A stretch of DNA of 64,000 nucleotides, from the NCBI GenBank assembly GCA_037127315.1, contig JBBBDQ010001614.1, forward strand, positions 1,113,501 to 1,177,500, read 5' to 3'. The notes beneath the pieces were generated by a model. It did not search any database. It was not told the origin of the DNA and saw nothing but the letters and a program-made list of their open reading frames with translations. Origin of the DNA: Ascarosepion bandense. Taxonomy: Eukaryota; Mollusca; Cephalopoda; Sepiida; Sepiidae. The translations under genes were made by a program, and so were the position numbers. Positions 18,838 to 30,194 of the stretch are shown piece by piece. How positions within the stretch are numbered: the first letter of the stretch is position 1; every line of letters begins with the position of its first letter.

Positions 18838-19073
18838 ACCCTAGTGATTGTAATAAAGGGTTCGGTTCGAAATTCCAAGCACCTGATGAAGGTCGAAACG
18901 TCATACAAATGGCAACAAAGATGAGGACAATAGTCCGAATAATGTAAATACTGTAAATACTACCTCATCTCAGAAATATAGACAAATAGAATGATCTATT
19001 ATTAAACATCGTAAAAATGGCAACAAAGATGTTTATAGTAGTCTGAATAATGTAAATACTGTAAATACTACCT
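18838..19073 (+). repeat. P3 dispersed repeat (PLE-associated motif)
   Basis: Contains GTAATAAAGGGTTCGGTTCG, AAATTCCAAGCACCTGATGA, AGGTCGAAACGTCAT, then GGCAACAAAGATGAGGACAA and TAGTCCGAATAATGTAAATA, with the last part repeated. The CTGATGA..GAAAC core is the hammerhead-ribozyme signature, but the helix between them is nearly absent here. The family recurs at 21488, 27675, 28108, 30195, 30440, 48000-48930 and 56320-56850. No protein. Confidence 0.6.
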
Positions 19074-20288
19074 CATTCGAAGCTCGAACCGCTGCCTTGG
19101 ATATCTACAAAGCGTTCAACAGAGTCTGGCACGCTGGCCTCCTACGCAAATCTATGGTATAACTGGACACTTGTTTGACCTAATCTAGTCATTCCTCTCT
19201 AACCTTACATTGAAGGTGGTATTAAACGGACATGCCTCACAAAACTACCCCACGAACGCTAGTGTCCCTCAAGGCTCTATCTTAGGTCCTACGTTCTTTC
19301 GGATCTACATTAATGATCTCCCCGATGCCATAAGATCCCAAGTAGGCATGTACGCCGATGGCACCACAGTTTACTCTCGCCTTGATCAAAAATCTGGTTT
19401 GGGCGACAAAGCAGATCTCGCTGCCGAGCTTGATAAGGAACTCCAATCCGTAGTGGACTGGTGTAGGAAATGGCTCGTAAATTTTAATGCTTCCAAAACG
19501 AAGCTGCTATCAATTAACCACCATAGACAATCGCACCTACCTCCCATTAGCATGGTACAGGCTTGCCTCCCAGAGAGTAAATCATACGCCTCCTTGGTCT
19601 CACATTCTCAGCGGACCTCAAGTGGAATGACTATATCGAATCCATTGCTAAATCCGCTGCTATGAAAGTCGGCTCTCTGTGCAGGGCCCGGAAGTTTTTC
19701 CCGTCTGAATCTATCCTGCACATTTATACATCTACCATCCGCCCGTGTATTGAAATACTGCTGTCACATCTGGTCAGGTGTCTCTGCTATTCTCCTCGGG
19801 GCTCTTGACAAAATACAACGGAGAATCTGTAATGTGATAGATACCGACTTGACAAACCGGCTGCAGTTCATCTCTCACCGGCGCGACGTGGCTTCCCTGT
19901 GCCTCCACTTAAATACTTTCACGGCTTCTGCTCCGATGAACTTAGATCACTGGTTTCCCCAATTATGAATTTACACGAGATACTAGATTAGCAACTAGGT
20001 CCCACCCTTTTATAGTGAAACCGATAAAATGTAACCGCAATTTCTACTCCAACAGCTTTTCTCACACTTCCCACCCGTGGAATTCCCTTCCATATACTTG
20101 CTTCCCCGACAGCTACAATCTCCAGGAGTTTAAATGTAAGGTCAATAGACACCTCCTAACACACTAACTCACACCCATTCTCTCAAACACTCTTCCCATC
20201 TACGCAACCCTCATCATCGGTATCCTTACCCATCTATCACCCTCCTTCTGACACTTCCTATATCTAACCACTCTTTCTCTTTATCTTC
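19074..20288 (+). mobile_element. LINE-A, 5'-truncated copy
   Basis: Starts inside the RT at AALDIYKAFNRVWHAGLL (motif A), then LKVVLNGHASQNYPTNASVP, QGSILGPTFFRIYINDLPDA, and MYADGTTVYS, where the catalytic YADD has become YADG. The C-terminal domain follows: SLCRARKFFPSESILHIY..TIRP, LLGALDKIQRRICNVIDTDL, HRRDVASL, then NRNFYSNS.. and EFKCKVNRHLLTH. Stops and frameshifts occur after RSQV and near 19590. The 3' UTR begins near 20167 and leads into a minisatellite. Confidence 0.88.
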
Positions 20289-21440
20289 CCTATGTAACCC
20301 CCTAACCACTCTTTCACATCACTTTCCCCTATGTAACCCCCTAACCACTCTTTCACATCACTTTCCCCTATGTAACCCCCCTAACCACTCTTTCACATCA
20401 CTTTCCCCTATGTAACCCCCTAACCACTCTTTCTCATCACTTTCCCCTATGTAACCCCCTAACCACTCTTTCACATCACTTTCCCCTATGTTATCCCCTA
20501 ACCACTCTTTCTCATCACTTTCCCCTATGTAACCCCCCTAACCACTCTTTCATATCACTTTCCCCTATGTAATCCCCTAACCACTCTTTTACATCACTTT
20601 CCCCTATGTAACCCCCTAACCACTCTTTCTCATCACTTTCCCCTATGTAACCCCCCTAACCACTCTTTCACATCACTTTCCCCTATGTAACCCCCCTAAC
20701 CACTCTTTCTCATCACTTTCCCCTATGTAACCCCCTAACCACTCTTTCACATCACTTTCCCCAATGTAACCCCCTAACCACTCTTTCTCATCACTTTCCC
20801 CTATGTAACCCCCTAACCACTCTTTCTCATCACTTTCCCCTATGTAACCCCCCTAACCACTCTTTCACATCACTTTCCCCTATGTAACCCCCTAACCATT
20901 CTTTCTCATCACTTTCCCCTATGTAACCTCCTAACCACTCTTTCTCATCACTTTCCCCTATGTAACCCCCTAACCATTCTTTCTCATCACTTTCCCCTAT
21001 GTAACCTCCTAACCACTCTTTCTCATCACTTTCCCCTATGTAATCCCCTAACCACTCTTTCTCATCACTTTCCCCTATGTAACCCCCTAACCACTCTTTC
21101 TCATCACTTTCCCCTATGTAACCCCCCTAACCACTCTTTCACATCACTTTCCCCAATGTAACCCCCTAATCACTCTTTCTCATCACTTTCCCCTATGTAA
21201 CCCCCTAACCACTCTTTCACATCACTTTCCCCTATGTAACCCCCTAACCACTCTCTCACATCACTTTCCCCTATGTAACCCCCTAACCACTCTTTCTCAT
21301 CACTTTCCCCTATGTAATCCCCTAACCACTCTTTCAGATCACTTTCCACTATGTAACCCCCTAAACAATCTTTCACATCACTTTCTCCTATGTAACACCC
21401 TAATCGCTCTTTCTCATCACTTTCCCCTATGTAACCCCCT
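20289..21440. repeat. Minisatellite expanded from LINE-A 3' UTR, ~30 units of 38-39 bp
   Basis: The unit is CCACTCTTTC(A/T)CATCAC then TTTCCCCTATGTAACCCCCT then AA. Other LINE-A copies carry one such segment in the same place (for example 42912-42950). The array ends at 21440, where GCAACAGTGGCAGTGAACTG and CTTTGCTTGGGATGAAATG (the ordinary LINE-A 3' end) resume. So one segment of the 3' UTR was amplified in situ after or during insertion. Units alternate in small variants (CACATC or CTCATC; 5 or 6 C). Confidence 0.92.
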
Positions 21441-21485
21441 ACGCAACAGTGGCAGTGAACTGCTTTGCTTGGGATGAAATGTTTA
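21441..21485 (+). mobile_element. LINE-A 3' end of the copy starting at 19074
   Basis: Terminal block CTTTGCTTGGGATGAAATG and short A-rich end, following the expanded array. Confidence 0.75.
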
Positions 21486-21487
21486 AA

Positions 21488-21620
21488 AATATAAATCTCA
21501 GAAATATAGACAGACAGAATGATCTATGATTAAACGTCGTAAAAATTGCAACAAAGACGATGACAATAGTCCGAATAATGTAAATGCTCTAAATACTAGC
21601 TCATATCAGAAATACAGACA
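21488..21620 (+). repeat. P3 dispersed repeat fragment
   Basis: Shares CTCAGAAATATAGACAGACA, CAACAAAGACGATGACAATA and GTCCGAATAATGTAAATG with the copy at 18838-19073, which lies on the other side of LINE-A. The two may be one repeat split by the LINE-A insertion. Confidence 0.6.
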
Positions 21621-21911
21621 TCGTTTAGTTTTGATCTGACTCTTGTAAATATCAACCATGGTAGAAAGAGCCAGATACTTTCTTGTGCGCTACCATCAAC
21701 CGGCCTTTTTCCCAGTCTCTTTAGAGATGAATCGTATGAATTTGAAGAGTAAAGTTGATTTGGTTTGGTGTGGTTAGACGTATATCAACCTCTACAGGTA
21801 AATTATATATATATTGTAATAGTTGTCTACGTTTGTATCGAGCACTCTTTATAAAAGTAAATGCATAAACAGCAAGTTAAAAAACTTACGAGTTCCACAA
21901 CTTTTTACAAT

Positions 21912-21946
<35 letters not shown>

Positions 21947-22020
21947 AATACAATTTCATTTGTTTATTTATTTATTTTTCAATATATATTAATGGCATTA
22001 GTGATGGAAGTCATAATTGA
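21621..22020. other. Unassigned DNA with TA run
   Basis: TA run at 21917-21944. No recognisable protein or repeat otherwise. Confidence 0.4.
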
Positions 22021-22262
22021 TCCATAACTCGGGGAGTAGAAGTAGATTCATACATTTCCGAAGGCTATTTGCGCGTAAGTGAATATAAGGACCCCAACGG
22101 GAACTGGAACTCGGCTCTCCTAATTAACAGTTCTAAGTCATTATCCATTACACCAACTGCACTTCGAAGCTTGCATCACGCGTTACTCTCCAGCGGTCAC
22201 TCATTTAGGTACTGACAAGTTTCGCTGATTGTAACTTTGGTTATCGTGTGGGAACCGATGTT
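22021..22262 (-). mobile_element. Old composite 5S/tRNA SINE copy
   Basis: Minus strand: a diverged 5S 3' two-thirds (ATCGGTTCCCACACGATAAC, CCAAAGTTACAATCAGCGAA, CTTGTCAGTACCTAAATGAG, TGACCGC), then a tRNA-like part (TTGGTGTAATGGATAATGAC, GCCGAGTTCCAGTTCCC) and a body with CACTTACGCGCAAATAGCCT. The order 5S-tRNA-body is the same as at 11436-11830, but base differences are many, so the composite family is old. The 3' end is truncated. Confidence 0.7.
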
Positions 22263-22407
22263 AGGAGTAAGCTTGTGTCCCAATAAACGTTCAAGGCTAA
22301 TAGTCACATTGAAAGGACAACCGTTAAACGTGGCTGGAGAAAATTCAGGGTTTGTGTTGTGGCTTCGGGTGAGGAACCACACAAAAATAAGGAACAACAA
22401 AACAGAT

Positions 22408-22590
22408 CAGTCAGTTAAGTGCCATACGTGAAACACGCTTGGGCGATCATGTCTCGAAAGAGACATGACTGACTGGGCAGAAGATTATCCCGCAGTATGT
22501 TGCCATTACTTTCTGCAGTAGACTGGTTGACAGCCAAGCCTATAGAACCCAATCTCTCCTGCCATTTAACTCATAGCTGGAGGGAGAAGA
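22408..22590 (-). mobile_element. SINE 3' half (part of duplicated two-SINE unit)
   Basis: The 3' domain (ACTGACTGATC..; hairpin CATGTCTC TTTC GAGACATG) and body are present; the tRNA-like head is absent. Together with 22591-23033 it matches 31668-32246 in opposite orientation. Confidence 0.8.
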
Positions 22591-22720
22591 GATAGATTAT
22601 ATTACATTATTATATTAAGTATAATGAGTGGGGGATCAGTTTATTACTTCATAACAACAGAAAACCGAGCCCCAACTTTATGTTCAGTAGAAGTTTTAAT
22701 TATGTTTCCAACTATTATAT
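22591..22720. repeat. Spacer of two-SINE unit with ~56-bp palindromic element
   Basis: Reverse complement matches 31927-32056 closely (blocks GAATATAATAGTTGGAAA, TATGAAGTAATAAACTGATC, AATATAATAATGTAATATAA). It includes a copy of the ~56-bp palindromic element at 22624-22685 with one damaged end. Confidence 0.75.
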
Positions 22721-23033
22721 TCAGTCAGTCAGTTATGTGCCATACGTGATACACGCTTGGGCGATCATGTCTCGACGGAGACATGACTGACTGGGCAGAA
22801 GATTATCCCGCAGTAGGTTGCCATTGCTTTTTGCGGTAGAATGGTTGCCGACCAAGGGTATAGAACCCAATCTGTCCTGTTATTTAACCCATAACTGGAA
22901 GGAATAGACGGATTAATACCTTTCCCAAGGGTATTTGCGCGTAAGTGAATGCAATGAATTCAACTAGGAATTCGAACTCGGCTCCCCGATTTCGCATTCC
23001 GAGCCGATATCCACTGGACCACAACGCACATCC
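22721..23033 (-). mobile_element. tRNA-derived SINE, full length
   Basis: Head GGATGTGCGTTGTGGTCCAG, B-box-like GAGTTCGAATTCC, the full body and the 3' hairpin domain are present on the minus strand. An extra A-G step (CCTAG) distinguishes it from its neighbours. Confidence 0.88.
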
Positions 23034-23661
23034 ACGAAACAGATACTGGGATAGAAAAATAGGTCATATTGAACGTAAATATACAAACTGGAAGGCAGGT
23101 TAGTAATCCAGGAATACGCTTAGAAAGGAATATATCTATACAAGTCTTGAAGTAAAGCCGTGTTGGAAATAGTATATCCATGTAATATTATTCCGGCTGA
23201 GTGGAGCTCAGAGCTACTATGCCCGCTGACACGGTATTCTCTGTGTAACTTCGGTATTTCTCGGTAAATTACGGATCAGTCCCGATGTCTCTCCGATAAC
23301 TCTCCCGGATCTCATTATGGCAGGAGTATATGTATACTGAAGTTGAGTCTATTATCATATAAAAAGGGGAAATCCCACAACAGTTTGTCAATGATGATGA
23401 AACGTCAATAATTTAGTTTTGGAGATAGAAGCTAGTTATTCCCTCACTCACCTATGAGGATTAGGTCAGCGGTTAGATCAGTTGATAGCCTATCTTTGTT
23501 TATAAAACAAAGATAGATGTGTAAGTAGCAGAATCACTCCACTTATTTTCGTCATCTCTCGAGGCATAAGCTATATAATATATCCCTTGTCAGTCACGAC
23601 AGACCGAGCCGGGTTGTAAAGCTGTAAATTTATGAACAAACTTGATAGAGTATAAACGACA
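23034..23661. other. Unassigned DNA
   Basis: No repeat family of the window, transposase or RNA gene is seen. A GC-richer stretch (23190-23330) has no readable protein. Confidence 0.35.
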
Positions 23662-24347
23662 TTTTTTTTTCATTTTTTATAATCGTGTAACCCCAAGCAA
23701 GTCATTTTACTGCCACTGTTGTGCAGGGGGTTACATAGAAGGAAAGTTATGAGAAAGAGTGACCGGTTACAGAGGGTATGAGAAGGATGGGAATGCTAAT
23801 GACAGTGGGGTAGACGAAGAAAAGAGCACGAGAGAGAGGATGCAAGTTAGTGAGAAAGGAGATGACTATTGACTTTACATTTAAATTCTTAGAGATTGTA
23901 GCTGTCGGGAAAGCAAGTAAACGGAAGGGAATTCCACAGGTGGGAAGTGCGAGAGAAGAAGCTGATGGAGTAGTATTTGCATTTACATTTTATCGGTTTC
24001 ACAGTAATAGGGTGAGACTTTGTTGCAAATCTTGTGGCTCGAGGAAATTCATATTTTGGGGGTCCCAGTGAGCTAAGTTCATCGAAGCAGAAGACGTGAA
24101 AGTATTTGTAGAAGAGACACAGGGAAGCCACAATGCGTCGGTGATAAAGCGACTGTATCCTAGCTGTCAACTCGGGGTCGATCACATTACAGATTCTCCG
24201 TTGAATTTTGTCAAGTACACCTAAGTGGATAGCAGGAGTACCCGACCAGATATGGCAGCAGTATTCAATGCACGGGCGGATGGTAGATTTGTATATGTGC
24301 AGGATTGTTTCGGACGGGAAAAACTTCCTGGCCCTGCACAGAGACTT
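23662..24347 (-). mobile_element. LINE-A, 3' fragment
   Basis: On the minus strand it opens at SLCRARKFFPSETILHIYKS and reads TIRPCIEYCCHIWSGTPAIH, LGVLDKIQRRICNVIDPELT, SLYHRRIVASLCLFYKYFHV, TRATRFATKSHPITVKPIKC and SLPFTCFPDSYNL in one open frame of 159 codons, then the 3' UTR and a T run at 23662. It lacks the endonuclease and all RT catalytic motifs: an ordinary 5'-truncated insertion. Confidence 0.87.
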
Positions 24348-25079
24348 GTTTAATGTTTTCATATTCACGCGGAGGATTTCATGAATCAGAGTTTAATATG
24401 AAATGGTGACAAATGAAGTTAAACTAAAAACTTTCGCCCAGGTGAAGTCGTTTTTAGATGGCTGATCGTATATTCCTCTTTAATACTTGCCTTAGAAATA
24501 AAGTGTTTGACATCCATATGGCTAAGGCACTCGAAAGATCACCAAGCCACAATCATATATCGGTCCCTTCCCTTTGGCCAAAAGCCAACCGTCGGTGTTC
24601 CTCCAGTTCAACAATAATGACAATATTTGAGACATATAAAGTAAGGTAGTCGAGTGAGGGAGGTGTTAGAAGTGCTGCCATTTGTCGCCTAGACAAGAAT
24701 CCATTAGTTAAAATACTTTGACGGTTGTCTTGAATAAATTATCCTAGATAGAATTTTAGTTATTTCTCTTCGTATCCTTCCCCGACCAAGATATTCTTCT
24801 CTGACAATACACTGTTTTGGTGTATGCCCGCATCCGGGTCTAGGTCAGCAATATGAAGATTTTCAAGGTTATAATATTGATGAACTCACGAGCAACACGG
24901 GCCACTAAAATGGCTTGAACTTTTATCTGCTCTTGTTTCTTTCAGTCAGACATTTTGCCTGCAGGTCTACCGTATCTACAACACGAGAAATTATCAAATA
25001 GGGGAAACGAGTTGCCTACGGTCATTGTTACTAAAGTTAAAATGATCTCTTCCTCATTTTATACTGCGAGTTGATGGCG
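24348..25079. other. Unassigned DNA
   Basis: I see no transposon protein, tandem repeat or RNA gene. Confidence 0.35.
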
Positions 25080-25290
25080 TCTACTTCTTCTTAATTTCAT
25101 TTTAGCATCTTTTTTTTCTTTAACCATTCCTCTTCTTTTTACATTGTGATTGTTTTCTTCTTTTATATGCCATATCTCTTCAGGTCATTGGCGATCATGG
25201 CTCTCCACAATTTCCTCTCCCTTTAGCTCTTAATAACTTTGTATTTTTTGCCATCTCTTCCTAACCCATTTATTCACTCAAGCTTAATTT
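25080..25290 (-). mobile_element. LINE-B 3' tip
   Basis: Reverse complement of 25185-25225 reads GGAGAGCCATGATCGCCAAT, the LINE-B WRAMIA..LK segment next to its stop, and the + strand side is CTT-rich, matching a GAA-type tail. About 40 bp of coding end remain. Confidence 0.45.
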
Positions 25291-25570
25291 TTTTAATATC
25301 CCCATCATTTTTTTCGTCTCTTCTTTTTCATCGTCTTCTTTCGCGTTTTCTTTATTTCATTTCTTCATTCAATCTCCTTCATTCACACTTATTTTTTTTT
25401 TCATTCAACCTTTTTCGTTTAGGTGTTTTTCATTTACACTTCTTTTTCGTTATTTAATTTTTTTTCTTGGACCTTTTTCAACCCATTTTACACTTCTTTC
25501 TTTCTTTCTTTCTTTCTTATAACTCTTAGCTCTTCTTGTTTTTTTTTCTCTTGTCAATGTTTTCCCTTTT
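25291..25570. repeat. T-rich low-complexity DNA
   Basis: Imperfect TTCATTC repeats and a TTTC run (25496-25517). Same character as 1-960. Confidence 0.6.
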
Positions 25571-26894
25571 ACCTTATTCACACGTGAACCCCTACCAATT
25601 TACGTCTGTATTATTTCACCTTTAACAAACGCCCTACCACAAACCTCCGGAAATACAGCTCACACAGAGCTCGCTTCGTCCGTTTTTATTCTATGTGTGA
25701 GGGTATTAACAAAGCCAGTTCATTTTCAGGACGTCTTCGGGCAATTTCAAAATAAATCATAGACAACTAGTAAATAAGAGTTGTTGTGACAATGCAACCA
25801 ATAGAATCATTTCCTTCCCAGCATTCTCTCACCTTCCTTTTACGAAAGGGATCTTCACGATACCGACATTTTGGATCTTGTCGCTAATTTATGATTATAA
25901 TTCCAGTTAAGTGATCCGAAAAACACTGAGTTGGTGAAAGAGGTTATATTTTTTTGAACGCAAATTCTAAACCTGTCAAAATAAAGCATTCATAAATAAA
26001 ATAATAGAAAAGAAAAAAAAACTGAAATAAATATTTAATAATTGTTAGACTGAAATTGGTGGGGGTTTGCAAAGACCCCGAAGAATTTATTTATTTTTTT
26101 TATTTTACCTCAATTTTTTTTCAGTAAGGGCGAAATCTTATATATTCGTTCGTCTTGTATCTTTCAGAATTACCGGAAAAGAATTCCTTTCTAAAAAGAC
26201 CGGGAAACCAGTTTTCATTTTTGTAAAAAGAATAAAAGAAAAAAAAAAAGTTGGGGATGGAGGGGTAGAGGAGGAAAGCAAACGCTCGTGTGTGTTGTAG
26301 GAATAGCCAAAAGTCACGAAGATAGGAAATGAAGAAAGTTAATAAATACTACTCAAAAATCTTGAATCAGGGTAGGAAGACTGCGGAAAGAAGACGCTGC
26401 TTCATTGCAAAATAAAGGAGAAAAATCTGAAGAATAGGAAAGGGGATGAACGGGCCAACAGGCAGACGAATCGGTAGGAGATGACTTTCAGTTAGTTGCA
26501 GTGAGTCAGAGAATGAAGAGATTCCGATCAAGTATGCCAGGAATTTTGATTCTCAGTTCTCTGGCTTTTTATTCTGCCAGAGAGAGGCAGACAGTCAGAC
26601 AGGCAGACAGAGAAGAAAAGGATCGAAGACAAAGGTAAAAACAGAATTCAACCTCATGGTTTTTGTATTGCATTTAAGAAAGAAGGAAAGAAAAAAAAAA
26701 CTAATCCTGACCAAGTTCGGAATCTTTGTTCCTGAAAATGCGGAATTCAATTTCTTTAAATTGATTCTTGAAATACTTATACTACTCAATGGTGTTTAGT
26801 TCTGTGGTTAAGACATCATATTTCTAACTGAGGTTCATTTCCTTGGCCGGAAGAATAACGTCCTTTCAAGTAAAATAATCAACAACAAATCTAA
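25571..26894. other. Unassigned DNA, purine-rich in part
   Basis: 26040-26700 is A/G-rich on the + strand with GAAAGAAGGAAAGAAAAAAA near 26680 and a CAGACAGGCAGACAGA run near 26590. No readable protein, RNA gene or known repeat. Confidence 0.4.
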
Positions 26895-27622
26895 ACTTAT
26901 TTATAAATGGAATTTTGTCTGTGTGAGTGTGTGTGTGTCTGTGTCCGTTACCTATAGACTCCAAAACAGCTGAACCGATTTTCTTGAAAATTTACACTGT
27001 TGTACTATAAGCGTCTGCAAGTGTTCTTAGCTAGCTTTTCTGTCGAGGTACCCCCGATAAATATCAAAAATCGATAATCGAAAAGATCGGGTTATAGAAG
27101 GAATGGTCCGATTTTAATCAAATTTAATACATTCATAGACAAAGACATAAGAAACGATATTCAGAAGTTTCAAGGTTTGAGTTCTTACAATAATGCAGAA
27201 AATCGATAATATATATATATATATATATAAAAGGCAAGATGTTTGTGTGTGTATCTGTTTATCTGCCTGTATGTCTGCATTTTATTTTCAGCCCTTTTAT
27301 TTATAATTTTTGCTTCGGGTTTGGCTCTAAGTAGGTATAATTGCAGTTCTTAGTCTCAGCCACGATACCATTTACTCAGAGGACTTATTTACCCTTCAAA
27401 ATTCAGTTTACGACGAAAAAAACTTATTTGATGTCGATACCAGAAAATCAAAATTTGACTTACATCCATTGATTTTTCTTTCAGTCTACGGTTTCACTTT
27501 AACTGGAAACAACTATTGCTTTTTAGTCTTCCGTGCCAACGTCCAAAGAGTCTGAGCTCCAGGACCATGGATTAGTTTTAAAGCTTTCATTACACCCGAG
27601 CAACGCCGGGCTATATTGCTAG
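26895..27622 (+). mobile_element. Non-autonomous Helitron-like element(s)
   Basis: The 3' end reads CACCCGAGCAACGCCGGGCT then ATATTGCTAG and T: a hairpin-like GC block about 10 bp before CTAG, matching the Helitron CTRR terminus and A/T target. Inside, a TA run at 27208-27228 is followed by AAAAGGCAAGATGTTTGTGT, a block also found at 57315, so the element may really start near 27229. The segment 26900-27205 (TGTCCGTTACCTATAGACTC, AGCTGAACCGATTTTCTTGA) has the look of Helitron 5' regions of other animals. No Rep/helicase protein. Confidence 0.6.
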
Positions 27623-27674
27623 TAAAGAAATAAATGTATAAAAAAATAAGTAAATAAAAGATAAATAATGTTGT

Positions 27675-27792
27675 AACTATCTACATTGTTCGGACTGTGG
27701 TCCTCAACTTTAGTGTCATCTTTCGAATGTTGTACGCTTCGGCCTTTCTCAGGAACTGTGTATATTTCTGAAATGGAGTATTTTAACTATTT
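27675..27792 (-). repeat. P3 dispersed repeat
   Basis: Minus strand carries CTGAGAAAGGCCGAAGCGTA, CAACATTCGAAAGATGACAC and GAGGACCACAGTCCGAACAA. Same family as 18838-19073. Confidence 0.6.
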
Positions 27793-27795
27793 AGG

Positions 27796-28096
27796 TTATT
27801 TGCATTGTGGTGCAGTAGATATTGGCTCGGAACGCGAAAGCGCGGAGCCGGTTTCGAATTCCATTTGAATTCGCTGCATATACTTACGCGCAAATAACCT
27901 TGGGAAAGGTATTAATACATCTCTTCTCTCCAGCTAAATAACAGGACAAATTGGTTTCTATAGCCCTGGTCGGCAACCAGTCTACCGCAGAAAGTAATGG
28001 CAACTTATTTCGGGATAATGTTCTGTCCAGTCAGTCATGTCTCTTTTGAGACATGATCCCTCAAGCGTGTATCACGTATGACACTTAACTGACTGA
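27796..28096 (+). mobile_element. tRNA-derived SINE, full length
   Basis: Head GCATTGTGGTGCAGTAGATA, B-box-like GTTTCGAATTCC, full body and 3' domain ending CTTAACTGACTGA. It is inserted between P3 repeat copies. Confidence 0.85.
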
Positions 28097-28107
28097 CATT
28101 ATTTGCA

Positions 28108-28510
28108 TTCTTCGGATTGAGGTCCTGAGCTTTATTGTAATATTCACGACGTTTCGAACGTTGTACGCCCCAGCCTTCTTCAGGATCTCTCTATATTTCT
28201 GGGATTATTTATTGTAATTATTTACACTACCAACATTGTTGTCCCCATCTTTATTGTCATATTCACAATGTTTCGGTGGTTATACACTCCAGACTTATTC
28301 GGGTGATATATGTTTGAATTTCAAACTGAAAGTTGATTTACTAAGGGGAATTAACTAAAAAATAAGACATTCAGAAAAGTTAAGGCGTGTGGAACTAGAT
28401 TAATCTACCGCCATGGACTGAATAAAAGGTTTCTAACGCATATCAACAGAAGAAGTGATCGAAACGTCATAAATATTACAATAACGTTGAGCACAACAGT
28501 CTCAATAATG
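28108..28510 (-). repeat. P3 dispersed repeats, adjoining copies
   Basis: Minus-strand copies at 28108-28200 (CTGAAGAAGGCTGGGGCGTA) and 28205-28310; a + strand GAAGAAGTGATCGAAACGTC copy lies at 28450-28500. Spacing and orientation vary, so the region was built by repeated insertion or rearrangement. Confidence 0.55.
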
Positions 28511-28684
28511 TAAATATAGTAAATGAATAAATATATGAATATATTTAAATGAATTACAAAAAGAAACTTTTCTTATGGTCAATCTAATTATTTATTAAAT
28601 TCACGAAATTAAAGAATGTAAAGAAATTGTTTTTAAAAGAAAACAGTCAAGAAAGCGTGTTGGCTCATATAATTTCAGTTTGTT

Positions 28685-29120
28685 TACCGAGATATCAACA
28701 CCTCTGTGGGTTATGTAATGCCAAAAAGGTGGGGTTTTAAGTTATTTCTTCTAAATGTTCGGTTATAGTGGGAAGCTTGATTTAGTCAGATTTGATAATC
28801 AAAAATGTTTTGCTGAGAATAATTTTTTGCTGAGAATATTTTTTTCCTTAAAAAATGTGTTATGTTAATACTTTTTTCTTAAAAAATGTATTGTTGGTAA
28901 TATTTTTCCTTCGAAAATGTATATTTTCCTGTAAAAGTATTTTTATGTATATATTTCTATAAAAGTGTATTTTTATGCTTTCATAGTGTTTTGACTCCAG
29001 TTTGGGGTTAATTATTTGTCCATAGCTGGGACCCTAACAGGTGCTACCACTCCGGATCAGGGTGGAACTGGGAACAACGGCAATTAAGAGGTGGTTCCAT
29101 ACTTCTCACAACCTTCCAAT
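28685..29120 (+). repeat. Dispersed ~420-bp repeat, pair of 3788-4205
   Basis: See the minus-strand copy at 3788-4205. This copy reads CACCTCTGTGGGTTATGTAA at one end and GCTGGGACCCTAACAGGTGC, CACAACCTTCCAATCA at the other; outside these points the two copies diverge. Confidence 0.7.
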
Positions 29121-29259
29121 CATTTTAAAATTACCGTTTTTTTTCCATCTCATGCACAGAACTGAAGCTAGCAAATAGATTCACGGAAAGTCTTAACGAG
29201 AAAAAATTGTCTAATGTATTGATCAACATAGTAATCATCTAAGTTTAATCCAGCTATAT

Positions 29260-29567
29260 TCAGTCAGTTAAGTGCCATGCGCGATACAAGCTTGGACGAT
29301 CATGTCTCGAAAGAGACATGACTGACTGGGCAGAAGATTGTCCCGCAGTAGGTTGCCATTTCGTTCTGCGGTAGACTGGTTGCCGACCAAGGCTATAGAA
29401 CCCAATCTGTCCTATTATTTAACCCATAACTGGAAGAAAGAGATGGATTAATACCTTTCCCAAGGGTGTTTGCGCGTAAGTGAATGCAAGGAATTCAACT
29501 GGAATTCGAACTCGGTTCCCCGATTTTTCGTTCCGAGCCGATACCCACTGCGCCACAACGCACATCC
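29260..29567 (-). mobile_element. tRNA-derived SINE, full length
   Basis: Complete head, body and 3' hairpin domain on the minus strand; A-box-like TGGCGCAGTGG. Diverges little from the copy at 22721-23033. Confidence 0.87.
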
Positions 29568-30194
29568 TATATTAGCTATATTAGCTGTATGCTTAATCTT
29601 GTGTAAACTGAAACACATATTCAAGGTCTTACTACTTTTAGTTCTCTTGATGTATTAGTTAGGAAAGTAATATCGCATTTAAAATATGCTAATTCCATAT
29701 GCTAATTAGGAATCAACGCATTCATTCAAAATCAAGGTCATGTCGTAAACAACTTAAGGCTGTTGACCGTTTATCGCTCATGGTAATATTTCGTAGACAA
29801 ATACTGTAATGAGTGTCAGCTTGATGCTTGAATTTCATAAGAGCTATAATGCAATTCATATAATGAAGAACATTTGTTAAGTGTATGTTAGTGCAGTGAC
29901 TGTGCATAGATGGAAGCTGTGGTTAAGTAAATATAAAACGTTGATTGTGTTCCTCTTAAAAATCTCTATCTTGAAGACCAACCAATTTGGCTAACGATCT
30001 TTTGAAGGCATCTGTTGAGGTAGGTCTTGTTTTTTTAATGAATCTGGAAGTTGAGAAAGAAATTTATAATGCATGACGATCAGCTATGCATAAGGATAAA
30101 CTTGCTTGTAAAATCTCACCAGAAAATGAAACGCAAATTTTGAGTCACCAGAAAAAGTTCACTGGCCAGGAACGAATTTTTTTTCTTTTCTTCA
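29568..30194. other. Unassigned DNA
   Basis: A short direct repeat TATATTAGCTATATTAGCTG lies at 29570-29590. Nothing else is recognised. Confidence 0.35.

Noticed and set aside
20289..21440. CRISPR array (regular ~39-bp repeats)
   Set aside because: There are no unique spacers; whole units repeat, the unit is part of a LINE 3' UTR, and the genome is eukaryotic.
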